NCBI RefSeq assembly: GCF_022669155.1
Contig: NZ_JALBVB010000016.1
Location: 27,622-91,621 of the forward strand
Source of the DNA: Kineococcus sp. TRM81007
Lineage (GTDB): Bacteria; Actinomycetota; Actinomycetes; Actinomycetales; Kineococcaceae
DNA: 64,000 nucleotides
Direction of reading: 5' to 3'
Shown here: positions 41,908-51,299 of the stretch, piece after piece
Layout: each line of letters starts with the position of its first letter
How positions within the stretch are numbered: the stretch's first letter is position 1
The notes under the pieces: model-generated
Databases searched by the model: none
The model's input: only the letters and a program-made list of their open reading frames with translations
Told to the model about the DNA's origin: nothing
Translations under genes and position numbers: made by a program

Positions 41908-43752
41908 GTGACCGAGGGCTGGCCGGACGACAGGCTGACCTCCGCGTCCGACGTCCCCTCCGTGGTCCGGCACCGCGCCGGGCCGCCGGGGGACCCGGAC
42001 CGCTACGAGCTGCTCGGCGAGGCCGACGGGCCCGACGAGGCGTGGCACGTCCTGGACCACCGCGCCGCGGCCGGTGAGGCGCTGTTCACGCTCGTGGCGC
42101 TGCGGCCCCCCGTCGCCGCGGCCGCGACGGCCGGGGCGGACGGGCCGGAGGGGGAGGACGGCGGAGCGCCGCCCCCCGACCCGGCGGCCGTGGAGCGCAC
42201 GTGGCGCGAACGCGCCGCCGGGCTGGCGCGCGTGCGGCACGAGCGCCTCGCCGCGGTCCTGAGCACCTTCACCGGACCCGCCCCGCACCCCCCGGGTCGC
42301 GTGGCGGGCGCCGAGGACGGCTGGAACTACGCCGTCGTGGAGCAGGCTCCCGGGCGTTCCGTCGCCGACTGGCTGCGCGACGACCCCGGTGCCGGCGTGG
42401 AGGAGCGGTTCGCCGTCCTGGCCGCCGCCGCCGGGGTCCTGCAGGAGCTGCACCGCGGCACCGACCACTCCCCGCCCCTCGTGCACGGCGCCCTCACCCC
42501 CCGCACCGTGCGGCTCGGCGGGTTCTTCCCCGGGGACGGGGTGCGGCTGGCCGGCGCCGGTCTCGGCGGCCTGCGCGCCGACGGCTCCGCGCGCGAGCCC
42601 GGCCCCTGCACCGCCCCCGAGGTCCGGGCGGGTGAGCTGCCGTCCGCGGCCGGCGACGTCTTCTCCTTCGCCGCCACGGCCGTGTTCGTCCTGACCGGGC
42701 AGCCCCCCGCCACCGGTGCCGACGGTGCCCTCGACACCGCGCTGGTGCGCCGGCAGCTCGCCGCCGCCCCGCACACCGCCGCCCACCCGCGCATCGCCGA
42801 GCTGCTCCTGGAGGGCCTGGCCCAGGACCCCCGTCAGCGCCCCGACCGGCTGCCGGGCTGGGTCAACGCCATGCGCGCCGTCGCCACCCCCGCCCCGGTG
42901 CCCGAGGGGCCGGACGCGTGGGCGTCGCCGGTCCCCGCGGCACCGGCGCCGGCCTCGGCGCGCCCCGCCCGCGTGCGCACGCTGCCCCGCCGGCCCCTCG
43001 CGGTGGTCGTCGGCGCCCTGCTGCTGGCCACCGCCGGCACCGCCATCGCGGTCACCGCCGTCCAGCAGGGGCGTCTGGACGAGGTGCCGAACCCGGTGGC
43101 GATCGTGCAGCCGCCGCCGACCGGCGTGCTGCCCACCTCGGCGCCCGCCGCGCCCGAGCCCTCCGCGCAGCAGCCGTCGGGCGAGGAGGCGGGGGAGGAG
43201 TCGGGCGAGGCGCCGGACGGGCCCGCCGCGACGGGCCGGGCGCCGGCCCGCACGGGCGGGTCCGCACCCGCCCCCGGCACCCCCGCGGGCCCGTCCGCGC
43301 CGCCGGCGGCCGGGACGCCGGCGGCGCCGTCCGGTCCTCCCGCGGCCACCTCGGCGCCGGTGGTGCCCGTGCCGCCGCCGACCGCGACGCCGGTCGTGCC
43401 GCCGCCGGCCGCGCAGGGACCCGGGGTGCCGCCGCCGGTCACGCCGTCACCGCCGACCGTGCCGAGCCCGCCGGCACCGAGCCCGCCGGCACCGAGCCCG
43501 CCGGCACCCGGGACGACGCCGCCCGAGGCGCCGCCGGCCACCACCGAGCCCCCGCTCCCCCCGCCTGCCGTCCCGCCGGCGGAACCGACCCCCTCGACGT
43601 CCTCGACCTCCCCGACGTCCTCCACGTCGACCGAGCCGCCGGTGCCCGAGGCCCCGCCCGTCACCCCGGGCGGGTTCACCCCGGGCGAGTTCACCCCGCG
43701 CGCGTCCAGCCCGGTGGGGTCCAGCCCGGCGGAGGCCCCGCCGCCGTCCTGA
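41908..43752 (+). CDS. Membrane-anchored pseudokinase with proline-rich extracellular tail
   Basis: About 614 residues. Residues 25-290 follow the protein-kinase fold: ERYELLG-like start, a helical C-lobe with APEVRAGELPSAAGDVFSFA. Catalytic residues are missing: the VAIK Lys is absent, HRDLKPEN has become HGALTPRTV (His193, Ala195 in place of Asp) and DFG is LAG. It is therefore unlikely to phosphorylate. One membrane segment lies near residues 362-384 (LAVVVGALLLATAGTAIAVTAV). The outer 230 residues are Pro/Ser/Thr-rich with short repeats. I chose the GTG after GGAGG. The role may be scaffolding at the cell wall, as for MviN-like pseudokinases; this is inference. Confidence 0.75.
   Translation: MTEGWPDDRLTSASDVPSVVRHRAGPPGDPDRYELLGEADGPDEAWHVLDHRAAAGEALFTLVALRPPVAAAATAGADGPEGEDGGAPPPDPAAVERTWRERAAGLARVRHERLAAVLSTFTGPAPHPPGRVAGAEDGWNYAVVEQAPGRSVADWLRDDPGAGVEERFAVLAAAAGVLQELHRGTDHSPPLVHGALTPRTVRLGGFFPGDGVRLAGAGLGGLRADGSAREPGPCTAPEVRAGELPSAAGDVFSFAATAVFVLTGQPPATGADGALDTALVRRQLAAAPHTAAHPRIAELLLEGLAQDPRQRPDRLPGWVNAMRAVATPAPVPEGPDAWASPVPAAPAPASARPARVRTLPRRPLAVVVGALLLATAGTAIAVTAVQQGRLDEVPNPVAIVQPPPTGVLPTSAPAAPEPSAQQPSGEEAGEESGEAPDGPAATGRAPARTGGSAPAPGTPAGPSAPPAAGTPAAPSGPPAATSAPVVPVPPPTATPVVPPPAAQGPGVPPPVTPSPPTVPSPPAPSPPAPSPPAPGTTPPEAPPATTEPPLPPPAVPPAEPTPSTSSTSPTSSTSTEPPVPEAPPVTPGGFTPGEFTPRASSPVGSSPAEAPPPS
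43462..43506. repeat. 15-base tandem repeat, three copies, coding
   Basis: The unit CCGAGCCCGCCGGCA occurs three times without change and encodes PSPPA repeats in the proline-rich tail of the pseudokinase. Confidence 0.95.
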
Positions 43753-43759
43753 GCCGACC

Positions 43760-43811
43760 CGTCGGGGCGCCGCGTCGGGGCGCCGCGTCAGGGCGCCGCG
43801 TCAGGGCGCCG
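43760..43811. repeat. 13-base tandem repeat, four copies, at convergent gene ends
   Basis: CGTCGGGGCGCCG is present twice, then CGTCAGGGCGCCG twice. The array spans the gap between the pseudokinase and the MFS gene and includes the last codons and stop of the MFS gene. Each CGTCA copy supplies a TGA on the minus strand. The GGCGCC cores could also form small hairpins. Confidence 0.9.
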
Positions 43812-45108
43812 CGGTGGTGCGCACCCCCACCCGCCGCCGCGCCAGCGCGAACGCGAGCGCCGCGTACCCGGCGGCGAGCAGCACCGCCACCGCGCCCAGC
43901 CGCCCGTCCGCCGGCACCACGAGCACCGCCGCCCCGCACGCCAGGCAGTAGCTGACGTTGAACACCAGGTCGTAGGCGGTGAACACCCGGCCCCGGTAGG
44001 CGTCGTCGACGCTGCGCTGCACGACCGTGTCCACCCCGATCTTCGAGCCCTGCCCGCCGAGGCCGAGCGCCGCCGCGGCCACCGCCAGGACCGCGAGGGA
44101 GGTGCTGAGCCCCACCACGAGCTGCCCGGCGCCCGCCACCAGCAGGCAGCCGCTGATCCAGCCGCGCAGCCGCCCGCGTCGCGCACCCCACGGCGCCAGC
44201 ACCGCCGCCGCACCGGAGCCCGCGGCCACCGCGCTCAGCAGCACGCCCAGCGCGGCCAGCCCGGCGGCCGGGTCCCCCTCGCCCAGGACGCGGCGGCACA
44301 GCACCACCACCGCGACCGTCGTCAGGCCGAACGACCAGCGGTGCCAGGCCACCAGGCTCAGCGCCGCCGCCGCGGCCCGCCGCTCGCGCAGGTGCGCCAC
44401 GCCCGCCACCACGTCGCGCACGCTGTCGCGCACCACCGCCGCGGCACCGCGCGCCGCGGCGGGCCGGGCCGCCGGGTCCGGGCCGAGCAGCCCGCGGGGG
44501 AAGCGCAGCGCCAGCGCACCGGCCAGCAGGTACCCGCCCGCCGCCACCAGCAGCGCCACCACGTCCGCGGACCCGCCCGTGCCGGCGGCGGCCGTCAGCG
44601 CCACCGTGACCGCCGCTCCCGTGCCGGCGGCGACGGTGCCCGCGCTGGGGGTCACCGAGTTCGCGATGACCAGCTGCTCGGGGACCACGACCCGCGGCAG
44701 GGCCGCCGACAGCCCCGCCAGCAGCGCGCGGTTCACCGACAGCACCGCCAGCGCCAGCGCGCCGACCAGCACGTCCCCCGCCCCGGCGGCCAGGGCGGCG
44801 GCGGCGCCCACCGCCAGCGCGGCGCGCAGCAGGTTGCCCAGACCCAGCACCGAGCGGCGCGGGCGGCGGTCCAGCAGCACCCCCGCCCACGGGCCCACCA
44901 CCGTGAACGGCAGCAGCAGCACCGCCGAGGCGAACGCCACCTGCTCGGGGCTGGCCTGCCGTTCGGGGGAGAAGAAGAACAGCGACGCCAGACCGGCCTG
45001 GAAGGCGCCGTCGGCGGACTGCCCGGCCAGCCGCACCCCCAGCAGGTGGCGGTAGCGGGACGTGCCGGCCAGCCGCGCGAGCTCTGCGAGGACTCCGGAG
45101 CGCGGCAC
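43801..45108 (-). CDS. MFS transporter
   Basis: A 435-residue membrane protein with about twelve hydrophobic segments. RLAGQSADGAFQAGLASLFFF, LLPFTVVGPWAGVLLDRRPRR and GLGGQGSKIGVDTVVQRSVDDAYRGRVF match the MFS group annotated as macrolide or drug exporters in actinomycetes. The substrate is unknown. It is convergent with the pseudokinase gene, and its stop falls inside the 13-base repeat array. It is divergent from the penicillin-binding protein gene. Confidence 0.85.
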   Translation of the reverse strand: MPRSGVLAELARLAGTSRYRHLLGVRLAGQSADGAFQAGLASLFFFSPERQASPEQVAFASAVLLLPFTVVGPWAGVLLDRRPRRSVLGLGNLLRAALAVGAAAALAAGAGDVLVGALALAVLSVNRALLAGLSAALPRVVVPEQLVIANSVTPSAGTVAAGTGAAVTVALTAAAGTGGSADVVALLVAAGGYLLAGALALRFPRGLLGPDPAARPAAARGAAAVVRDSVRDVVAGVAHLRERRAAAAALSLVAWHRWSFGLTTVAVVVLCRRVLGEGDPAAGLAALGVLLSAVAAGSGAAAVLAPWGARRGRLRGWISGCLLVAGAGQLVVGLSTSLAVLAVAAAALGLGGQGSKIGVDTVVQRSVDDAYRGRVFTAYDLVFNVSYCLACGAAVLVVPADGRLGAVAVLLAAGYAALAFALARRRVGVRTTAAP

Positions 45109-45423
45109 GCCGCCACGCTACGTCGGCCCGCGCCGACCCGGTGCCCCCCTGCGGGGGCGGGACGACGCGGCGGGGCGGGGCCGGGACGCGCGAGCCGGTC
45201 GGGGCGGTGGTGGAGGTCTCGTGCACACCCGGCGCGGCTGTCCCGCGTGGCGGGTGGTGCGCCGGGTGGCGCGCATACTGGGACGGCCGGCGGGTGGGGG
45301 CCCGGGCACGCGTACGGCCCCGCTGAAGATCCGGCCGGCGACTGCCGATGCACCGGCGGCGCACCCGCGCCGCGACGCGAGCCCGGCTCGCACCGCGCCC
45401 GACGCCCGGAGGACCAGACCGCA
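45109..45423. other. Divergent gap without a recognisable gene
   Basis: These 315 bases separate the MFS gene from the penicillin-binding protein gene. I see no small gene with a credible start, no RNA gene and no strong hairpin. CATACT at 45274-45279 could be a -10 element for the rightward gene, but no -35 element fits. The GGAGG at 45408-45412 serves the next gene. Confidence 0.5.
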
Positions 45424-47730
45424 GTGGCTGCACGTCGTCCCGACCCCGCCTCGTCGTCCCGACGCCCGCAGCAGCCGGGCCGGCGGGGTGCCGCCCGCCC
45501 GTCCGCGCGCCGGCGCCGGGGCCGGCGCGCCCTGGCGTGGCTCGGCGGGCTGTTCGTCGCCGGCCTCGTCCTCGGCGTGGCCGGCTTCGCCACCGCGTAC
45601 GCGCTGGTGGAGGTGCCGGACCCCAACGAGCTGGCCGACGCGCAGACCAGCACCGTCTACTACTCCGACGGCACCACGCCCATCGGCACCTTCTCCGAGG
45701 TCAACCGGCAGGACGTGGACATCGAGCAGGTGCCGGAGGTCGTGCAGCACGCCGTCCTCTCCGCCGAGGACCGCTCCTTCTACGAGAACCGGGGCGTCTC
45801 GCCCAGCGGCATCGCCCGCGCGCTGTGGAGCAACCTCAGCGAGGGCACCCAGCAGGGCGGCTCGACGATCACCCAGCAGTACGTGAAGAACTACTACCTG
45901 TCGGCCGAGCAGACGTACACCCGCAAGGCGAAGGAGTTCTTCCTCGCGCTGAAGATCGACCAGCAGCAGACCAAGGCGGAGACGCTGGAGGACTACCTCA
46001 ACACCGTGTACTTCGGCCGTGGCGCGTACGGGATCCAGGCCGCCGCGCAGGAGTACTTCGGGGTGGACGTGGAGCAGCTGGACGCCTCCCAGGGCGCGCT
46101 GCTGGCCGCCGTCCTGAAGGCGCCCAGCAACTACGACCCGCACAACGACGCCGAGGCCGCCGCCCAGCGCGTCGACTACGTCCTCGACGGGATGGTCGAG
46201 GAGGGCTGGCTCACCGCCGAGGAGCGCGCCGCGGCGGGTCTTCCGGAGACGGTCGAGGACACCGACGACAACGAGCTCGCCGGGCCCGAGGGCTACCTGC
46301 TGGACACCGTCAAGCGGGAGCTGGTCAGCACCGTGGGCCTCACCGAGGCCGAGGTCGAGCGCGGCGGCCTGAGCATCGTCACCACCTTCGACGCGCAGGC
46401 GCAGGCCGCGGCCGTCGAGGCCGTGCAGGACCGGCTGCCCGAGGAGCTGCCCGAGGGCTTCCACGCGGCGCTGTCCGCGATCGACCCCGCCACCGGCGGC
46501 GTGGTCGCCATGTACGCCGGGGCGGACTACCTGGAGCGCCAGCGCAACGCCGTCACCCAGGACACCGCCCAGGCAGGCTCCACCTTCAAGCCGTTCACCC
46601 TGGTGGCGGCCCTGGAGGAGGGCACCTCGCTGCGCAGCACGTACAGCGGCGCCAGCCCGATGACCGTGGACGACTGGAAGGTCTCCAACTTCGGCGGCCG
46701 GTCCTACGGGCGCATCAACCTGCTGACGGCGACGGCGAACTCGGTGAACACCGTGTACGCGCAACTCAACGAGGAGGTCGGCCCCGAGGCCACCCGGGAC
46801 GTCGCGATCCGCGCCGGCTACCCGCAGGGCACCGCGGGCCTGGCGGACCAGGACACCACCATCTCCAACGTGCTCGGCACCGCCTCCCCGCACCCCATCG
46901 ACGTCACCCAGGCCTACGCGACCTTCGCGGCGCAGGGCGTGCGCACCCAGTGGCACACCATCGTCAACGTCACCGACGCCGACGGCACCCGCTCCTACAC
47001 CGCCTCCCCGGCGCAGGAGCGCGTCTTCTCCGAGGACGTCGTCGCCGACGCCACCTACGCCATGCAGCAGGTCGTGCAGCAGGGCAGCGGCCGCTACGCG
47101 CGCAACCTGGGCCGCCCCGCGGCCGGCAAGACCGGCACCTCCTCCAGCAACAAGTCGGCCTGGTTCGCCGGCTACACCCCGCAGCTTGCGGCGTCCGTGG
47201 CGCTGTACCAGTCCGGGCCGGACGGCGAGGCGCAGTCGCTGGACCTGGGCGGCGGCGAGGTCACCGGCGGCTCCTACCCGGTGCGGATCTGGACCGACTT
47301 CATGGAGGGCGCGCTGGAGGGCACCGAGGAGCAGGACTTCCCCGACCCCGCCTACGTGGGCTCCTCGCGCGGGTCGTCCTCGTCGTCCTCGCGCGGGTCG
47401 TCGTCCTCCTCGACGTCGACCCGCAGCTCCAGCCCCACGGCGACGCCCACGGAGTCGGCCACGAGCACGGCCACCGCCTCGCCCACCGACGACGCCTCGC
47501 CCACCGGCACCCCGACGTCGACCTCGTCGGCCACCTCGACCTCCCGGCCGAGCGGCACGGCCACCGCCACGTCCCGCCCGACCGGTTCCACCCGCCCGAC
47601 CGCCACCACCACCGCCACCGGCGGTGGTGGGGACGAGGACGAGGAGGAGGCCGCGAGCACCGGCGCCGCCGGCGAGGCGGCGGGGACGGGGCGCACCGCC
47701 GCGCCGAGCGCCGCGGGCGCCGCCGGGTAG
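45424..47730 (+). CDS. Class A penicillin-binding protein (transglycosylase/transpeptidase)
   Basis: About 768 residues. A basic cytoplasmic N-terminus and one membrane segment ([20 protein letters not shown]) precede the GT51 transglycosylase domain with catalytic Glu115 in SAEDRSFY, then [12 protein letters not shown]. The transpeptidase domain has STFK (Ser386, Lys389), SVN (440-442) and KTGTSSS (Lys569). The last 140 residues are a Ser/Thr/Pro-rich tail, a form common in actinobacterial PonA-type enzymes. It polymerises and crosslinks peptidoglycan outside the membrane. I chose the GTG after GGAGG; no ATG fits. Confidence 0.92.
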   Translation: MAARRPDPASSSRRPQQPGRRGAARPSARRRRGRRALAWLGGLFVAGLVLGVAGFATAYALVEVPDPNELADAQTSTVYYSDGTTPIGTFSEVNRQDVDIEQVPEVVQHAVLSAEDRSFYENRGVSPSGIARALWSNLSEGTQQGGSTITQQYVKNYYLSAEQTYTRKAKEFFLALKIDQQQTKAETLEDYLNTVYFGRGAYGIQAAAQEYFGVDVEQLDASQGALLAAVLKAPSNYDPHNDAEAAAQRVDYVLDGMVEEGWLTAEERAAAGLPETVEDTDDNELAGPEGYLLDTVKRELVSTVGLTEAEVERGGLSIVTTFDAQAQAAAVEAVQDRLPEELPEGFHAALSAIDPATGGVVAMYAGADYLERQRNAVTQDTAQAGSTFKPFTLVAALEEGTSLRSTYSGASPMTVDDWKVSNFGGRSYGRINLLTATANSVNTVYAQLNEEVGPEATRDVAIRAGYPQGTAGLADQDTTISNVLGTASPHPIDVTQAYATFAAQGVRTQWHTIVNVTDADGTRSYTASPAQERVFSEDVVADATYAMQQVVQQGSGRYARNLGRPAAGKTGTSSSNKSAWFAGYTPQLAASVALYQSGPDGEAQSLDLGGGEVTGGSYPVRIWTDFMEGALEGTEEQDFPDPAYVGSSRGSSSSSSRGSSSSSTSTRSSSPTATPTESATSTATASPTDDASPTGTPTSTSSATSTSRPSGTATATSRPTGSTRPTATTTATGGGGDEDEEEAASTGAAGEAAGTGRTAAPSAAGAAG

Positions 47731-47744
47731 GTCAAGCTGCTGTC

Positions 47745-49196
47745 GTGAGCACCGGCACCCCCGCGCCCCCGCCCGCGTCCCCGCAGCCGCCCACCCCCCT
47801 GCCGCCCACCCATCTGCCGCCCACCCCTCTGCCGCCCACCGCGGCCGACCCCGTGCTGCGCGGGGCCAGCGAGGTGGTCGGCGGCCCCGCCGGCCGTCGC
47901 CTCGCCGGGCCCGGGCCGTGGTGGGCGCGGCCCCTGCCGGTGCTCCTGGCGCTGACCTCGGTGCTGGTGGCGCTGGGCGCGCTCACCAAGCACCACTGCC
48001 GGGCGCGGGGCTGGAGCACCCCGGACCAGTTCACCCACGCCTGCTACTCCGACCTGCCGGTCGTCTACACCTCCTCGGGTCTCGCGGAGGGGCTCGGCCC
48101 CTACGCGGACGGGACGTCCCTGGGGCAGCCGCCGGTCACCGCGGCGCTCGCCTGGCTGGTGGGCCTGCTCGCCCCCGACGGCACCGGTGCCGACGCCCAG
48201 CGCGGCTACTTCGACGCCGCCGCCGTGGTCGTGCTGGTGGCCGCGCTCGTCACCGTCGCCGCCGTGGCCGTCGCCGCCGGGGCGCGCCGGCGCTGGGACG
48301 CGCTCCTGCTGGCGCTGAGCCCGCTGCTGGTGCTGACCGCGCTGGTCTCCTTCGACCTGGTGGGCGTGGCCCTGGCCACCGCCGGCCTGGCCGCGTGGGC
48401 GCGGCGGCGCCCGGTGGCCGCCGGGCTGCTGCTCGGCCTGGCCGTCGCGGCCCGCACCTACCCGCTGCTGCTGCTCCTGGCGATCGCCCTCGTCGCCCTG
48501 CGCGCCGGCCGCCGCCGGGCGGCGCTGACGACGCTCGCCGTCGCCGTCGCCGCGTGGGTGGCGGTGAGCGCCCCCGTCGCGCTGGCCGCCCCGGGCGCCT
48601 GGAGCGCGCACCTGCGCGACTGGTTCGGCCGCCCCGCCGGGTACGGCTCGCCGTGGCTGCTGCCGCAGCTGGTGGAGCGCGCCGGCGGCGACGCCGACGC
48701 GACCGGCCTGCCGCCCGGCGCGGTGACCGCACTGACGCTGTGCACCTGGTTCGCGTGGGTGCTGCTGGTGGCCCTGCTGGTGCTGTGGGCGCCGCGCCGG
48801 CCGCGCCTGCCGCAGGTGGCGTTCCTGCTGGTGGCTGGCGTGTGCCTGCTCGGCCCGGCGTTCCCCGTGCAGGCGTCCCTGTGGCTGGCGCCGCTGGCGG
48901 TGCTGGCCGTGCCGCGCTGGCGCGAGCACCTGCTGTGGTGGGCGGCGGAGGCGGCGTCCTTCGGCGCCGTGTGGCTGTTCATCGCCGGGCAGTCCACGCC
49001 CGAGCGGGCGCTGCCGCCGCAGTTCTACGCGCTGTTCCTGCTGCTGCGCCTGGCGGCGGTGGCGTGGCTGGTCGTCGTGGTGGTGCGCGACGTGCGCTCG
49101 CCGTGGCGCGACCCGGTGCGGGGCGAGGGGCTGGACGACCCGGCCGGCGGGGACGTGGACGGGCGGCCGGACGCGCTGGTGGTGCGGGTGGCCTGA
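47745..49196 (+). CDS. GT87-like membrane glycosyltransferase
   Basis: About 483 residues, with roughly ten transmembrane segments after a 70-residue proline-rich N-terminus containing three LPPT repeats. The loop [28 protein letters not shown] after the first membrane segment resembles GT-C transferases of the GT87/DUF2029 group that use polyprenyl-phosphate sugars. [14 protein letters not shown] is a further family feature. Donor and acceptor are unknown. Its position directly after a class A penicillin-binding protein and before rpsF is one I recall from other actinomycetes. The GTG start follows the previous stop by 14 bases. Confidence 0.75.
   Translation: MSTGTPAPPPASPQPPTPLPPTHLPPTPLPPTAADPVLRGASEVVGGPAGRRLAGPGPWWARPLPVLLALTSVLVALGALTKHHCRARGWSTPDQFTHACYSDLPVVYTSSGLAEGLGPYADGTSLGQPPVTAALAWLVGLLAPDGTGADAQRGYFDAAAVVVLVAALVTVAAVAVAAGARRRWDALLLALSPLLVLTALVSFDLVGVALATAGLAAWARRRPVAAGLLLGLAVAARTYPLLLLLAIALVALRAGRRRAALTTLAVAVAAWVAVSAPVALAAPGAWSAHLRDWFGRPAGYGSPWLLPQLVERAGGDADATGLPPGAVTALTLCTWFAWVLLVALLVLWAPRRPRLPQVAFLLVAGVCLLGPAFPVQASLWLAPLAVLAVPRWREHLLWWAAEAASFGAVWLFIAGQSTPERALPPQFYALFLLLRLAAVAWLVVVVVRDVRSPWRDPVRGEGLDDPAGGDVDGRPDALVVRVA
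47799..47840. repeat. 15-base tandem repeat, three partial copies, coding
   Basis: CTGCCGCCCACC occurs three times, separated by CAT and CCT. It encodes LPPT repeats in the N-terminal cytoplasmic part of the GT87-like protein. Confidence 0.9.
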
Positions 49197-49401
49197 GGCC
49201 GCCGTCCGGCGCGGGTGGTGCACGCCGCCGGTGGGGGCCGTCGCGGTGTCCCCAGGGGCGGCCGGGGCGGGGGAGGCCGGGGCCGCTGTGGACGGGGCGG
49301 GTGCCGCCCGGACCGTGCGGCACGGTGAGTGCCGAGGGGCCGGTAGACTGCTGCGGTTCCGTGCCCGTCCCAGGGCGCGGTCGACGCACCGAGACCCTCC
49401 T

Positions 49402-49420
49402 GCCACGGAGAGACCGTGGC
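49402..49420 (+). promoter_or_regulatory. Leader hairpin before rpsF, candidate S6:S18 site
   Basis: GCCACGG and CCGTGGC pair around the loop AGAGA, 26 bases before the rpsF start, and CGCC follows. Bacterial rpsF leaders often carry a structure with a CCG element that binds the S6:S18 complex and shuts off translation. Placement fits; the exact fold was not computed. TAGACT near 49343 may be the -10 element of the operon promoter. Confidence 0.35.
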
Positions 49421-49445
49421 CGCCTGAGACCGAAGGAGGTGGGGA

Positions 49446-49742
49446 ATGAGCGCGCGTCAGTACGAGCTCATGGTGATCCTCGACGCGGAGCTGGAGGAGC
49501 GCACGGTCGGCCCGTCGCTCGACCGGTTCCTCAACGTGGTCCGCCAGGGCGGTGGCGAGGTCGGCAAGGTCGACATCTGGGGCCGCCGTCGCCTGGCCTA
49601 CGACATCAAGAAGAAGTCCGAGGGCATCTACGCCGTCGTCGAGCTGAACACCACGCCCGCCGTGGCGCAGGAGCTGGACCGCCAGCTGAACCTCAACGAG
49701 GCGGTGCTGCGGACGAAGCTGCTCCGCGCCGAGGCCGCCTGA
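49446..49742 (+). CDS. rpsF: 30S ribosomal protein S6
   Basis: A 98-residue protein of normal length: [18 protein letters not shown] at the start and [24 protein letters not shown] in the centre are diagnostic. It binds 16S rRNA with S18. A strong GAAGGAGGTGG precedes the ATG. It heads the rpsF-ssb-rpsR-rplI operon; its stop shares bases with the ssb start (TGATG). Confidence 0.97.
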   Translation: MSARQYELMVILDAELEERTVGPSLDRFLNVVRQGGGEVGKVDIWGRRRLAYDIKKKSEGIYAVVELNTTPAVAQELDRQLNLNEAVLRTKLLRAEAA

Positions 49743-50326
49743 TGGCGGGCGAGACCGTCATCACGCTGGTCGGCAACCTGACCAACGACCCGGAGCTGCG
49801 CTTCACCCCCTCGGGTGCGGCCGTGGCCTCCTTCACCGTCGCCTCCACCCCCCGCACGTTCGACCGCCAGTCGAACGAGTGGAAGGACGGCGAGACGCTG
49901 TTCATGCGTTGCTCGGTGTGGCGCGAGGCGGCGGAGAACGTCGCCGAGTCCCTCACCCGCGGCACGCGCGTGGTCGTCACCGGCCGCCTGCAGTCGCGCA
50001 CCTTCGACACCAAGGAGGGTGAGCGGCGCACCGTCATCGAGATGCAGGTCGACGAGGTCGGCCCCTCGCTGCGCTACGCCACCGCGAAGGTCACCAAGGC
50101 CTCCCGCGGCGGCGGCGGTGGTGGGTTCGGCGGCGGCGGCGGCTTCGGTGGCGGCGGCAACCCCGGTGGCGGCGGCTCCGGCGGTGGCAACCCCGGCGGT
50201 GGCGGCGGCTGGGGCGCGAGCTCCGGCGGCGGCCAGCAGCAGCAGGACGACCCCTGGGCCACCGGCCCCTCGCAGGGGTCCGGCGGCGGCTGGGGCGGCT
50301 CGTCCAACGACGACCCGCCGTTCTGA
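49742..50326 (+). CDS. ssb: Single-stranded DNA-binding protein
   Basis: A 194-residue SSB. The OB fold (residues 1-112) starts [20 protein letters not shown] and includes [22 protein letters not shown] glycine-rich linker with [14 protein letters not shown] runs follows, and the acidic tip DDPPF recruits partner proteins. It coats single-stranded DNA during replication and repair. The start overlaps the rpsF stop. Confidence 0.97.
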   Translation: MAGETVITLVGNLTNDPELRFTPSGAAVASFTVASTPRTFDRQSNEWKDGETLFMRCSVWREAAENVAESLTRGTRVVVTGRLQSRTFDTKEGERRTVIEMQVDEVGPSLRYATAKVTKASRGGGGGGFGGGGGFGGGGNPGGGGSGGGNPGGGGGWGASSGGGQQQQDDPWATGPSQGSGGGWGGSSNDDPPF

Positions 50327-50466
50327 CGGACGACGCCCCGCAGCACTCCAGGCCCCGCGCGGCCTGACCCTCGGTGCGCCGCGGCACCCGCCGCGGCCCA
50401 CCGAGCACCACGAACGACGTCATCCCGGGGCAGCACCCCGGGCTCTCACGAGAGGGGAGCACCACG

Positions 50467-50703
50467 ATGGCCAAGGTGCCCGTGCGCAAGCCCAAGAAGA
50501 AGCAGAACCCGCTCAAGGCGGCCAAGATCGAGGCCGTCGACTACAAGGACACCGCGCTGCTGCGCAAGTTCATCTCCGACCGCGGCAAGATCCGCGCGCG
50601 CCGGGTGACGGGCGTGTCCGTCCAGGAGCAGCGTCAGATCGCCAAGGCGATCAAGAACGCTCGCGAGATGGCGCTGCTGCCCTACAGCAGCTCCGCGCGC
50701 TGA
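50467..50703 (+). CDS. rpsR: 30S ribosomal protein S18
   Basis: A 78-residue S18 with [17 protein letters not shown] and [19 protein letters not shown] basic N-terminus [13 protein letters not shown] precedes it. There are no CxxC zinc ligands, so this is a zinc-free (C-minus) form; many actinomycetes also encode a zinc-containing one. GAGAGGGGAG precedes the ATG. Confidence 0.97.
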   Translation: MAKVPVRKPKKKQNPLKAAKIEAVDYKDTALLRKFISDRGKIRARRVTGVSVQEQRQIAKAIKNAREMALLPYSSSAR

Positions 50704-50717
50704 GGAGGAGGGACGAG

Positions 50718-51170
50718 ATGAAGCTCATCCTCACCCACGAGGTGTCCGGCCTCGGCACGCCCGGCGACGTCGTGGAGGTCAAGGACGGCTACGGCCGCAA
50801 CTACCTCCTGCCGCGCAACCTGGCCACGCCGTGGACCAAGGGCGGCGAGAAGCAGGTCGAGTCGATCCGCAAGGCTCGCAAGACCCGCGAGATCGCCAGC
50901 ATCGACGACGCCAAGGCCGTCAAGCAGTCGATCGAGTCGCGCACCGTGGCGTACGCCGCGCGTGCCGGCCAGGGCGGGCGCCTGTTCGGCGCCGTCACCC
51001 CGGCGGACGTGGCGCTGGCCGTGACCGCCGCCGGTGGCCCGGCGATCGACAAGCGCAAGGTCGAGCTGCCCCAGCCGATCCGCACCGTCGGTGTGCACAA
51101 GGCGTTCGTGCGCCTGCACCCCGAGGTGTCGGCGACCGTCACCATCGACGTCGTCGCAGCCCAGGGCTGA
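50718..51170 (+). CDS. rplI: 50S ribosomal protein L9
   Basis: A 150-residue L9 of normal length. The N-terminal domain [32 protein letters not shown] is unmistakable; the central helix and the C-terminal domain ([11 protein letters not shown]) follow. It is the last gene of the operon, 14 bases after rpsR, and a strong hairpin follows. Confidence 0.97.
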   Translation: MKLILTHEVSGLGTPGDVVEVKDGYGRNYLLPRNLATPWTKGGEKQVESIRKARKTREIASIDDAKAVKQSIESRTVAYAARAGQGGRLFGAVTPADVALAVTAAGGPAIDKRKVELPQPIRTVGVHKAFVRLHPEVSATVTIDVVAAQG

Positions 51171-51194
51171 GCGGCTCACCACCGCGCACAGCAG

Positions 51195-51223
51195 GGGCCG
51201 GCCGCGCACCGCGCGGCCGGCCC
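51195..51223 (+). terminator. Hairpin terminator after rplI
   Basis: GGGCCGGCCGCGC and GCGCGGCCGGCCC form a perfect 13-base-pair stem around the loop ACC, 24 bases after the rplI stop. There is no T tract. Confidence 0.8.
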
Positions 51224-51299
51224 TCCGCGCGTCCGGAGGTCCTGCTCCGAACGGGTGCCCGCCCGTGCAGGCGACCACCGCGGGCGCCGATGCCACCAC

